DNA of 19,529 nt from DATFLS01 sp964413425 (GTDB lineage Bacteria > Fidelibacterota > JAANXI01), in NCBI GenBank assembly GCA_964413425.1, contig CAYPST010000077.1, forward strand, positions 1 to 19,529, in the 5' to 3' direction. Below are positions 6,845 to 14,283 of this stretch, piece after piece (the stretch's first letter is position 1; every line of letters starts with the position of its first letter). The notes under the pieces are model-generated. The model saw nothing but the letters and a program-made list of their open reading frames with translations, was not told the origin of the DNA and did no database searches. The translations under genes were made by a program, and so were the position numbers.

Positions 6845-8323
6845 TTAAACCCGGAGCCTGTGATGCCGCAAAAAATCCATGAATTTGCGATACTGGCTTT
6901 CCGGAATATTAAAATCTTCAAGCAGCTGTTTATAGGTTTGTGATTTGTTCAGGCCCAGTTGAAGAATCCGTTTTACCTGCAAGCGATTCAAGTCCCTCTC
7001 CAGGAATGGTTGATGGACCACCTCCCAGAAGGACGCTCCGCGATCCACCATCTTGCTGTACAGTGTGTGTTCGAGTGCGGGTTCATTCTTTTTCTTCATC
7101 TTTGCATACTCGCCGGTCACTTCACCGGGGAAGTGTTCGGGCAGGATTTCCCGGTCATCTCCGCTGAGAAAGAAGGCAGTCATCACTGCGTTTCTGAGCT
7201 CCCGTATGTTTCCCGGCCACGGAAAAGAGATCAGGGTATCGATGGTTTCCGGAGCCAGGTATTTCTCTGTCTCCATCTGCCGGTTCATTTGATGCAGGTA
7301 ATATTGTGAGAGCCGGACAACGTCCGAAGTGATTCGCTCCCGCAGCGGAGGAAGATGGATAGCATGTGCCTTGATTCGATAGTAAAAATCCCGGCGAAAA
7401 CTTCTCCGATCGGTTTCGGAAGCCAGGTCGGAGTTGGTTGCCGCAATGATTCGGACGTCCACTTTTTTCGGGGCATCTTTTCCCACCGGCAGGATTTCTC
7501 CCGTCTCCAGTGTGCGGAGAAGGGTACTCTGCATCAAAGACGAGAGCGCGTCAATTTCATCCAGAAAGAGGGTGCCGCCGTTCGCTTGTTCGAAATATCC
7601 GTTCCGATGGTTAATAGCGCCGGTGAAACTTCCGGCGGTGTGGCCGAATAAACTGCTTAATGCCATCTGGTCATCCAGCAACTGCGCACAGTTTACCGGT
7701 AAAAACGATTGGTCAGCCCGTTCACTAAACAGGTGCAGGGCTTGAGCCCATAACTCCTTCCCGGTTCCTGTCTCACCTGACAGCAACACCGGGAGGCCGG
7801 ATTTCGCATAATTGAGTATCCTGGCCTGCGATTTGAGAAGAGCGGGATCTTCACCGATGATACTTACCCCGTCTTCTTCTCCCAACAGGAGATGGGACCG
7901 CTGATACAGCCAGAATCGCTGATAATACACTCGAAACCATTCCTCAAATTCTCGTAAACTGCGAATAAGACTGCTGCGTAAATGCGTGCCCCCATTCATC
8001 CCGTACGCCCCGCACATCGATTCTCCCAGTGATACGGTATTGATACGGTGTTTCTGCAGGTGAGATTTCCGCTCGGAGGGGCTTGCAAGCCTCCAGATCA
8101 CATGTGAATTCTTACTGTGCAGACAGCTGATATCCGTTGTCCGGAGCAGATGGTCCTGCGTATCGGGCGGCTGGCCGGGAAAATTTTCCGGTTTCACAAC
8201 ATAGATACAGCAAAGCGGGAGCTGCAAATCATGGCTGGCAACTCCCCGGAGAAATTCAAGGAGATGCACACCTCGCTTAATTGCCATTCCAGTGCTATAC
8301 CTGGGGAAAGTTACGGTAGTCAT
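6845..8323 (-). CDS. Sigma-54-type AAA+ transcriptional activator
   Basis: The protein has 492 residues from the ATG at 8323, which is preceded by a purine-rich GAGAGAAGAG; a TTG 13 codons upstream is possible. The AAA+ domain has Walker A GETGTGKE (183-190), the sigma-54 contact loop GSFTGA (231-236; consensus GAFTGA), Walker B GGTLFLDEID (249-258), IIAATNSDL and LPPLRER. A C-terminal helix-turn-helix (LNKSQTYKQLLEDFNIPESQYRKFMDFL) should bind DNA. The first 145 residues have no receiver domain. Their pattern faintly resembles a GGDEF fold without the active-site motif, so the input signal is unknown. As the first gene of the cluster it probably controls peptide production, but I found no convincing -24/-12 promoter nearby. 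A 120-bp gap separates it from the fusion gene. Confidence 0.88.
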   Translation of the reverse strand: MTTVTFPRYSTGMAIKRGVHLLEFLRGVASHDLQLPLCCIYVVKPENFPGQPPDTQDHLLRTTDISCLHSKNSHVIWRLASPSERKSHLQKHRINTVSLGESMCGAYGMNGGTHLRSSLIRSLREFEEWFRVYYQRFWLYQRSHLLLGEEDGVSIIGEDPALLKSQARILNYAKSGLPVLLSGETGTGKELWAQALHLFSERADQSFLPVNCAQLLDDQMALSSLFGHTAGSFTGAINHRNGYFEQANGGTLFLDEIDALSSLMQSTLLRTLETGEILPVGKDAPKKVDVRIIAATNSDLASETDRRSFRRDFYYRIKAHAIHLPPLRERITSDVVRLSQYYLHQMNRQMETEKYLAPETIDTLISFPWPGNIRELRNAVMTAFFLSGDDREILPEHFPGEVTGEYAKMKKKNEPALEHTLYSKMVDRGASFWEVVHQPFLERDLNRLQVKRILQLGLNKSQTYKQLLEDFNIPESQYRKFMDFLRHHRLRV

Positions 8324-8332
8324 ATCTCTTCT

Positions 8333-8354
8333 CTCGGAGCCGAGAACCTGGTTC
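8333..8354. promoter_or_regulatory. Two abutting palindromes upstream of the activator gene
   Basis: CTCGG-AG-CCGAG (8333-8344) shares one base with GAACC-T-GGTTC (8344-8354). They lie 10 bases upstream of the chosen ATG, so they would fall in the mRNA leader or form an operator. Autoregulation by the activator is possible. The sites are not repeated elsewhere in the cluster. Confidence 0.35.
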
Positions 8355-8805
8355 CGAAACAACGACCGAGCAGGCTCCCGTTTCTATTGGTAGAGTTCGA
8401 ATCCATTTTGTCAGGTGTAGAAGACGCTTTTGTCGTTATATTATTGAGCACGAATACCCGCTCAACGTTCAGGTCCTTCATTTCCAAACTCATTCTTTTT
8501 GAGTCTATTTAGAAAACGCCTCGCCCCGAAGAATCATTTGGGGTAACATACAAGGGATGCCTTCGGCAAAGAGATCCCGTGACGACGGGACAAAGAAACA
8601 ATGAATAATTGTCTCCTGGATCCCGAAAAATATGTGGGAACTATGTTCTCCATATACTCCATGGAAGCCGGGCGCAACAGTTTGTCGAGACTTACTGTTT
8701 TCTAAACACTCTCCTTTCTAAATAATAAGTACACCGGCCATTTTCAGCCGGACATATATTTCCGTTGGCTAATATCAGCCACCCGGACGATATAAGAAAG
8801 TCATC

Positions 8806-8946
8806 GTGTCTGAAGTCAAGTACACCAAAACAGTTTCTGCGGTTACCTATGAAATTGTCTCAATAATCGTTGTCCTGCTTGAACTCGGACGCTGGATTGG
8901 CATTCCCCCGGATGTGGCTTCCGGCGACCTTGGAACACAAACATAA
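8806..8946 (+). CDS. Doubtful small membrane peptide
   Basis: A GTG-initiated frame of 46 residues has a hydrophobic middle (AVTYEIVSIIVVLLELGRWIGI) flanked by polar ends, as in a single-span small membrane protein. There is only a weak AAGAAAG upstream and no recognised homologue. It may be a remnant of a decayed gene or chance. It is listed because its residue composition is more protein-like than that of other frames in this gap. Confidence 0.2.
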   Translation: MSEVKYTKTVSAVTYEIVSIIVVLLELGRWIGIPPDVASGDLGTQT

Positions 8947-9110
8947 TGCATAATTAAATAGGATTTATCGCATCACGTTTATGCAACACCATATTAAAAC
9001 GATTCAACTTAGTCAAGGAAAAATTTTAAGCGGGCCGGAATCTCAGTCCAAAAATCAATATGACTATTAAGTTAACTCAGCAAAGAACATTCTGGTGGCG
9101 TTACCTGTGA

Positions 9111-9293
9111 GTCATCCCGACCGGAATCCCGCCGTCGTCCAGGCGGGATGGAGTGGAGGGATCTCGTCGTTGCTCCGCACCTGGCCCGCCTCGTGCGAGT
9201 GCCCGCGCGAACGGCCGGTGCAGCAGGCAAGCATGTGCCTGCCGCCAGATTCCTCGGCTCCCTCCTCAACACCAGTCGGGCGCTCGGAATGAC
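9111..9293. repeat. Inverted-repeat intergenic element (183 bp, MITE-like)
   Basis: The ends GTCATCCCGA (9111-9120) and TCGGAATGAC (9284-9293) are inverted with one mismatch. A second inverted pair lies inside: AGGGATCT near 9157-9164 against AGATTCCT near 9247-9254. GTCATTCCGA...GAGGAATCT patterns of this kind recur between genes in many bacterial genomes as non-autonomous palindromic elements. It is G+C-rich and spawns spurious open frames in all phases. No transposase is present. Confidence 0.55.
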
Positions 9294-9595
9294 ACTCCGG
9301 GGGACAGTGGTGGAGCATGTCGGTATTGTACTGAGTCATCTTAACAGTCATAAAAATCAATAAACTTCCCGTTGCGAAACGATGGAACATATGCCTGCTT
9401 AAAGAGACTGCTTGTGCTTCAACCCGTTTGCCCTGGCATGGCAATAGGATCATCGACCCAGCCGATAGTTCACAAAGAGTGATCCCTGTGAGAGATTCAT
9501 GAATTATCGGATCAAGTCAGCCATTTCCCGAGTGTGTCTGATCTGTATTTTTATCAATTTGCACTCTCTCCGGGAATAAACAAGAGAACTAGATG

Positions 9596-10624
9596 TCAGA
9601 AACCCAGTCCAACGGTATTGGTTTCCACCTTGCAGAGGAACCTATCGGCAGTGATATAGAGGGTGGTACCGTTTTCCCCGCCGAAGGTGCAATTGGCCGT
9701 AGCCTGGCCGGTGCTGATGGTACCCAGGTGAGTGCCGTTCGAGGCAAACACATGCACGCCCCCCGGCCCCGTGGCGAACAGATTTCCGGATTTATCCACG
9801 GTCATCCCATCCGGCAGTCCGGGTCGACCTGCTTCGTGCCATTCGGTGGCGTCATAAAAGACTGTGCCGCTTTCGATGGCGCCATCGGCCAGAACATTGT
9901 ATACCATCCAGCGTGGATTCCGGGGATCCGAGACCGCCACGTACAACTTCTGCTCAGTGGGGGAGAAGGCAATCCCGTTAGGAAAGGTGAGATCCCGGAT
10001 CAGCAGTTCCAGCTCTCCGGCGCCGGTTAACCGGTAAACCCCGTTGAAATTGAGTTCTTTCCTGGGAGAATCATTCAGCCCTTCCAGCCCATAAGGGGGA
10101 TCGGTAAAATAGAGGTCACCGTTGGATTTGAAAACTGCGTCGTTGGGGCTGTTCAGTCGATTGCCGTTGTAATTGTCCGCCAGCACCGTTCGGGTGTAGT
10201 TTTCCTGGTTTAAGCGGACAATCGCGCGGTTGCCGTGATCGCACATCACGATCCGCCCCCGGAGATCCAGCACCAGACCGTTGGTACCCAACTCCTCACC
10301 CGGCGGATCGGCCCAGATGTACCCGGCAGGCCGCAGGAATACCTCCAGTCCTTCCTGGCTGCTCCAGGCATAGATAGTATTTTTCGGGATGTCCGAGAAA
10401 AGCAGTTTGTTCTGATCCGGCATCCAAACCGGCCCTTCCGTCCATTCAAATCCCTCTGCGAGGACTTCAATCTCTGCATTGCCGGGAATGAGATCATCAA
10501 ATTTCGGACCGGCGCTCTCCATTTGACCGATTGTGGACTTGTTGGCCTGCTGGCAACCAGTCAACAGTAAAAAAGTCATAAGTATTACCTGGAATACTCC
10601 ATGCAAAAGCACTTTTTTTCTCAC
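9596..10624 (-). CDS. SMP-30/gluconolactonase-like lipoprotein
   Basis: This 342-residue protein begins at the GTG at 10624, with a purine-rich GGAGAGGGGAGA upstream. The frame is open for a further 91 codons upstream, but that part looks non-coding, whereas this start gives a proper lipoprotein signal (basic VRKK, hydrophobic stretch, LTGC with Cys24). The mature part is a six-bladed propeller of the SMP-30/gluconolactonase/LRE family. Candidate divalent-metal ligands are in FEWTEGPVW (Glu), LNSPNDAVF (Asn) and GLPDGMTVD (Asp). These enzymes hydrolyse sugar lactones such as gluconolactone. Here it would act at the envelope, possibly on lactones made when sugars are oxidised. The exact substrate is unknown. 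It stands alone and has no operon partner. Confidence 0.88.
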   Translation of the reverse strand: MRKKVLLHGVFQVILMTFLLLTGCQQANKSTIGQMESAGPKFDDLIPGNAEIEVLAEGFEWTEGPVWMPDQNKLLFSDIPKNTIYAWSSQEGLEVFLRPAGYIWADPPGEELGTNGLVLDLRGRIVMCDHGNRAIVRLNQENYTRTVLADNYNGNRLNSPNDAVFKSNGDLYFTDPPYGLEGLNDSPRKELNFNGVYRLTGAGELELLIRDLTFPNGIAFSPTEQKLYVAVSDPRNPRWMVYNVLADGAIESGTVFYDATEWHEAGRPGLPDGMTVDKSGNLFATGPGGVHVFASNGTHLGTISTGQATANCTFGGENGTTLYITADRFLCKVETNTVGLGF

Positions 10625-11165
10625 GCTGTGTCTCCCCTCTCCTTGATTTTCATTCCTGCATTGCACGCTCGCTATTCCGAAAGATGAAGAGTTTTCCCAT
10701 TTCTGCCTGTAAAAGTACAACGCCTGCACCTTGATTTCTACAGGAATTTGTGCCGGAGAATGCAACCAGGGAATCCGTCCACTGTGATTAGCAAAAAAAT
10801 GCGCATCCGCTTCTCCGTCAAGGAACATTAACCCTGTGCTTTTCAATTCAGCTCGATTCGTTGAGGACAACCCGAAACCTCTGCGATATGCACGCACAGG
10901 GGTCTTACCTCTGCATCAAATAACCGGTACCGTCACGCTTCTGACGGAGGCTCCCGCTGGTCGGATTCGGATGGAAGCGGCATGTGCTTTTGTTGAACGG
11001 AGGTGTGCCATAAAGTCCCATAGATATCGTTGGGAGATGGTATCACTCAACGCATCTTCAGGAGTGAAGCCGAACGGTCAGGTGTTTTTATCTGAACCGG
11101 CTACGCCTTCATTCCTCTCCAGAAGATGCATGAGTTCTTTTCACCATGCAAAGTGGGACTCTTTA
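10625..11165. other. Intergenic region without a supported gene
   Basis: The stretch lies between the rpoD 3' end and the gluconolactonase-like start. Both strands contain open frames of about 90-120 codons, but they overlap each other, lack ribosome-binding sites and give unprotein-like compositions. It should hold the promoter of the gluconolactonase-like gene and the end of the rpoD transcript. I cannot point to a specific promoter or terminator. Confidence 0.5.
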
Positions 11166-12032
11166 TTACGATTTCGTGGTAAGGTCTGCTCCCAGATATT
11201 TCCGTAATTCTTTGGTGATACCGGAGTTTCTTAACTTCCGGAGACCCTGAGCCTTAATCTGACGGATCCGTTCCCGGGTCAGATCATACTTTTCACCAAT
11301 CTTGCCAAGGGTCATGGGATAGTCCTGATCGATGCCGTAATACATCCGGATGATGTCCGCCTCTTTCTCTGTCAACTGTTTCAATGCACTTTCTAATTCA
11401 TAATGCAGCGATTCAAAATTGAAAGACTCGTCTGGCTGGTCAGTGTCCTCTGCCGGCAATACATTGAGCAGCGTCATATCCCCGTCTTCATCTTTGGCGG
11501 CATCAACCGATTTTTCTCGTTCTGCAGCTTTTCTGGCTTCGCTTATTTTGTCCCTGGTGGCATCCATCGCCTCGGCAACTTCTTCGTCAGAGGGTTCGCG
11601 TCCATATTCTTTTTGCAGCTGATCTTTGGTTTTCCGCACTTTCATGACGTTGTCCACCTGATTCATGGGGAGCCGCACCTTGCGCGTCTTCTGGGAAATC
11701 GCCTCCAGGATGGCCTGACGTATCCACCAAACAGCATACGAAATGAACTTGAATCCCCTGGTCTCATCAAAGCGGACCGCCGCCCGAATTAATCCAACGT
11801 TGCCTTCACTGATTAGATCCTCCAGTGAAAGACCCTGATTCTGATATTTCTTTGCCACACTTACCACAAAACGAAGGTTGGCTCGTATCAATTTATTGAA
11901 CGCCTGCTGATCGCCCTGCTTAATGCGCTTGGCCAGTTCGATTTCTTCGTCTGGCTCCAGAAGCTCTTCTCTATTAATTTCTTCCAGATACTGTTCTACC
12001 ACCCGGCTGGAAATGGGATTGGTGTTTGCCAT
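11166..12032 (-). CDS. rpoD: RpoD/SigA-type RNA polymerase sigma factor
   Basis: This 288-residue sigma factor directs RNA polymerase to promoters. It has region 1.2 (VEQYLEEINREELLEPDEE), region 2 with the -10-recognition and melting helices (NLRFVVSVAKKYQNQGLSLEDLISEGN and FDETRGFKFISYAVWWIRQAI), region 3 (VRKTKDQLQKEYGREPSDEEVAEAM) and region 4 with the -35-binding helix-turn-helix (MTLGKIGEKYDLTRERIRQIKAQGLRKLR). The shortened N-terminus without an extended region 1.1 is typical of the principal sigma factor in Bacteroidota, Calditrichota and relatives. AGGAGG precedes the ATG by 9 nt. It could be a second group-2 factor rather than the housekeeping one; copy number in the genome would decide. 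Confidence 0.93.
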   Translation of the reverse strand: MANTNPISSRVVEQYLEEINREELLEPDEEIELAKRIKQGDQQAFNKLIRANLRFVVSVAKKYQNQGLSLEDLISEGNVGLIRAAVRFDETRGFKFISYAVWWIRQAILEAISQKTRKVRLPMNQVDNVMKVRKTKDQLQKEYGREPSDEEVAEAMDATRDKISEARKAAEREKSVDAAKDEDGDMTLLNVLPAEDTDQPDESFNFESLHYELESALKQLTEKEADIIRMYYGIDQDYPMTLGKIGEKYDLTRERIRQIKAQGLRKLRNSGITKELRKYLGADLTTKS

Positions 12033-12539
12033 AATCTCTCCCTCCTCATGTTATCGCTTTGCTTTCGCTGTCATCCCGACTTTCTTACTCCCGGTTCTTC
12101 TTTCGAAGGCTACGGTTTCCGAACACCACGAGATCATAACCACCTTACTTCCACTCTCCTGTTAGCAATTGCACAATATTGTACTTGATTGCCTGTTCAT
12201 TTGTTCACATATAATCTGCCCTCTCCTTCCTTTCCCGCTCTGGTGATAGTTAAGGGTTTTCCCCGGTCCGGCCTGGCAATTCAGGACTTCGGTCAGGAGG
12301 AGCGCCATCGGGTTTCTTTTCACTGACTTATCTTAATAGCCATAAAATTATTTCCTCTACATCGTCCAATCAATTCACTTCTTGCTAATTAAAAAAATAC
12401 ACCGTAAAATTATTAAACATGAGAATCTCGCTCACTATTAGGGTCACAAGATATTTTTTATTGCGGATTTGTCAATCTATCGCATTGAACTTGCGCGAAA
12501 AACATATATGGAAATAATAAATCTCACCACGGGATAGGT
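12033..12539. promoter_or_regulatory. Divergent control region between rpoD and the Rrf2 gene
   Basis: This 507-bp spacer must contain both promoters. A palindrome, ACAATATTGT, centred near 12178 could be an operator on the rpoD side. The stretch around 12322-12350 resembles 9330-9357 (5 mismatches in 28), which suggests a dispersed intergenic repeat. The 150 bases before the Rrf2 gene are A+T-rich. I do not see consensus hexamers with correct spacing that I would defend. Confidence 0.4.
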
Positions 12540-12995
12540 ATGTTAAAAATTTCAAAAGCTGCCACATATTCCATGCGAGCGGTGCTGTCGTTGGCGCAGT
12601 TCCATGAGAATAATGGGATCATACCCGTTACTGACGTAGCGGCATCCGGGGATATTCCGGAATCTTTCTTGCGCAAACTTCTGCCATCCCTCATCGATGC
12701 AGGTATCGTTGAAACGAAACGCGGTCCCAAGGGTGGAATACGGCTGGCAACATCTCCGGCGAATATTACTGTACTTGACGTTGTCGAAGCGGTAGAAGGA
12801 AAAGTCGGACTGAATAGATGCGTGAAGGACCCGTCCCATTGCGAATTTGCGGAAGAATGTCCCATGTATGAAGTCTGGGAGGAAACCACTGATTTTCTGC
12901 GGAATCATTTAGAAGGGTATTCCCTGGAACAGCTTCATAACCAGGCCCAAGCTCTCCATTCACAGGAAGCTGCCACTTCTCCGGAATCACTGTAA
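12540..12995 (+). CDS. Rrf2-family regulator with three-cysteine motif
   Basis: This 151-residue protein has an N-terminal winged helix (SKAATYSMRAVLSLAQF; VTDVAASGDIPESFLRKLLPSLIDAGIV; RGPKGGIRLA) of the Rrf2/IscR/NsrR family. Cys94, Cys101 and Cys107 (C-x6-C-x5-C) match the family's iron-sulfur cluster ligands, so it probably senses Fe-S status, NO or redox state and represses or activates genes for Fe-S assembly, nitrosative stress or sulfur metabolism. It is divergent from rpoD across a 507-bp spacer. No Fe-S assembly gene is next to it, so the target is unknown; the aldo/keto reductase downstream on the same strand is 270 bp away and has its own ribosome-binding site. Confidence 0.9.
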   Translation: MLKISKAATYSMRAVLSLAQFHENNGIIPVTDVAASGDIPESFLRKLLPSLIDAGIVETKRGPKGGIRLATSPANITVLDVVEAVEGKVGLNRCVKDPSHCEFAEECPMYEVWEETTDFLRNHLEGYSLEQLHNQAQALHSQEAATSPESL

Positions 12996-13092
12996 AGGTT
13001 GTTCCCGGCGATTTTTATAGAGATCATCTAACCCGGTAAAGCCATTACCGATCCGGAAAATTGAGGGCGGGTGAGCATTTCCTGACCTCAGC

Positions 13093-13122
13093 ATCGGGAG
13101 GCCGATCTCCCTGTATCCCGAT
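13093..13122. repeat. Intergenic hairpin ATCGGGA/TCCCGAT
   Basis: ATCGGGA (13093-13099) pairs with TCCCGAT (13116-13122), and a nested GGGAG/CTCCC gives an alternative stem. It lies 98 nt after the Rrf2 stop, too far and without a U-tract for a classical terminator. It may be a dispersed palindromic unit. No gene is seen in 12996-13265. Confidence 0.35.
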
Positions 13123-13182
13123 CACCTGGTCTATAGACTCCGTCATATAAGATAAAGAAATAACTGTCCTCACACTTTTTTC

Positions 13183-13191
13183 TGATACAAT
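13183..13191 (+). promoter_or_regulatory. Possible extended -10 promoter of the aldo/keto reductase
   Basis: TGATACAAT matches an extended -10 element (TG-N-TACAAT), 74 nt before the start codon. No good -35 is seen at 17 bp. The surrounding A+T-rich stretch 13141-13220 is the natural promoter location for the gene. Confidence 0.3.
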
Positions 13192-13265
13192 ACATTTATA
13201 TATTAACAACAGATTTATGTTGTTCGCACGTTTGACAGATTTCATCCACCACACAGGAGGTGTTT

Positions 13266-14219
13266 ATGGAACGTCGAGAATTTCTGGAAGCTTGTTTCAA
13301 GGGCGGAACGATATTATCCGCGTATGCACTGCTCGGTAACACGTTCATCAGTTGTGCCCGGGCAGGTGGTCTTCCCCGCCGGAGTTTAGGGAAGACGGGT
13401 GAAAAACTTTCCATCCTGGGATTCGGCGGCATCATGTTGAATAATATGGAGCAGCAAAGAGCGAATGACCTGACTGCCATGGCATTCGATGCGGGCATTA
13501 ATTACTATGATGTTGCTCCCAACTACGGCAATGCCGAAGAGCATATGGGTCCGGCGCTCGAGCCCTACCGGGATCGGTCGTTTCTGGCGTGTAAAACACA
13601 CGAACGTCATAAAGCGGGCGCAGAGAATGACCTGCACGCCTCCCTGAAGAAACTCCGGACAGACCACTTTGATCTGTATCAGCTGCACGCTCTCAGCAGC
13701 ATCGAGGATGTAGAAGAGGCCTTTGCTCCCGACGGTGCCATGGAAGTGTTACGGAAAGCCAAACAGGAGGGGAAAGCCCGATACCTGGGCTTCTCTGCTC
13801 ATTCACAGGAAGCGGCACTGCTGGCCATGGACAAATTCGATTTCGACACCATCCTTTTCCCCATCAATTTTGTCTGCTGGCACCAGGGGAATTTCGGACC
13901 GGAAGCGGTCGCCACGGCCCAATCGAAGGACATGGGCATCCTGGCCATCAAGAGCATGGCCTTTACCCCAATTCCCGAAGGGCAGGACCGGCCCTATGAA
14001 CGGTTGTGGTATGTGCCCGTCGAACAAAAGGAGCGGGCGCACAAGGCAGTGCGGTTTACCCTCGCCAAAGATGTGACCGCCGCCATTCCACCGGGGGATC
14101 CGGAATTTTTCCGCATGGCACTGAGCTTCATCGATGACCCTTCGCCGTTATCGGAATCCGAAGAGCAGGAACTGCGGAATATCGCCTCGGAAACCCCACC
14201 CCTTTTCAGCGCGGCATGA
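13266..14219 (+). CDS. Exported aldo/keto reductase family protein
   Basis: The protein has 317 residues from the ATG at 13266, with AGGAGG 5 nt upstream; the GTG two codons earlier overlaps that site and is unlikely. A twin-arginine-like signal (ERREFL) is followed by a hydrophobic stretch and Cys30, so it may be a Tat-exported lipoprotein. The AKR tetrad is complete: Asp82 and Tyr87 (YDVAPNYG), Lys110 (ACKTHE) and His141 (QLHAL). The family uses NAD(P)H to interconvert carbonyls and alcohols; exported members often hold their cofactor tightly. It is convergent with a Tat-exported sulfatase and close to a DUF1080 lipoprotein, which suggests periplasmic sugar oxidation and reduction during glycan breakdown. 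The substrate is unknown. Confidence 0.9.
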   Translation: MERREFLEACFKGGTILSAYALLGNTFISCARAGGLPRRSLGKTGEKLSILGFGGIMLNNMEQQRANDLTAMAFDAGINYYDVAPNYGNAEEHMGPALEPYRDRSFLACKTHERHKAGAENDLHASLKKLRTDHFDLYQLHALSSIEDVEEAFAPDGAMEVLRKAKQEGKARYLGFSAHSQEAALLAMDKFDFDTILFPINFVCWHQGNFGPEAVATAQSKDMGILAIKSMAFTPIPEGQDRPYERLWYVPVEQKERAHKAVRFTLAKDVTAAIPPGDPEFFRMALSFIDDPSPLSESEEQELRNIASETPPLFSAA

Positions 14220-14240
14220 TGCTGTGAGCAATCACCGTCG

Positions 14241-14259
14241 CGGACCCCACTGGGATCCG
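14241..14259. terminator. Possible bidirectional terminator between convergent genes
   Basis: CGGACCCC and GGGATCCG form an 8-position stem with one mismatch and a 3-nt loop, in the 64-bp gap between the convergent reductase and sulfatase stops. A pyrimidine-rich run (CTTCTCTTTT) follows on the plus strand. The U-tract is imperfect. Confidence 0.35.
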
Positions 14260-14283
14260 TGGCGGCTTCTCTTTTGGAGTCTG

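Larger units (their letters stand above)
8363..9595. other. Long intergenic region between the peptide cluster and the gluconolactonase-like gene
   Basis: I find no convincing gene in these 1.2 kb. The stretch contains short hairpins, a doubtful small frame at 8806-8946 and an inverted-repeat element at 9111-9293. 8522-8600 includes TCCCG-N6-CGGGA. Two successive hairpins occur at 8734-8751 (CCGGC/GCCGG) and 8767-8780 (GGCT/AGCC). The lack of genes and the density of palindromes suggest a boundary of an accessory region. Confidence 0.6.

Noticed and set aside
9112..9453. Overlapping open frames of 65-113 codons on both strands around 9072-9453
   Set aside because: They fall in the G+C-rich inverted-repeat element, overlap one another in several frames and have no ribosome-binding sites.
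10625..10897. N-terminal extension of the gluconolactonase-like protein by 91 codons
   Set aside because: The extension precedes a complete lipoprotein signal peptide and has no ribosome-binding site; the GTG at 10624 is the better start.
10836..11207. 123-codon plus-strand frame between the gluconolactonase-like gene and rpoD
   Set aside because: It runs antisense into the rpoD 3' end, has no ribosome-binding site and its composition does not resemble a protein family.
13045..13254. 69-codon minus-strand frame upstream of the reductase
   Set aside because: It covers the promoter region of the reductase and a hairpin, has no ribosome-binding site and no recognisable product.
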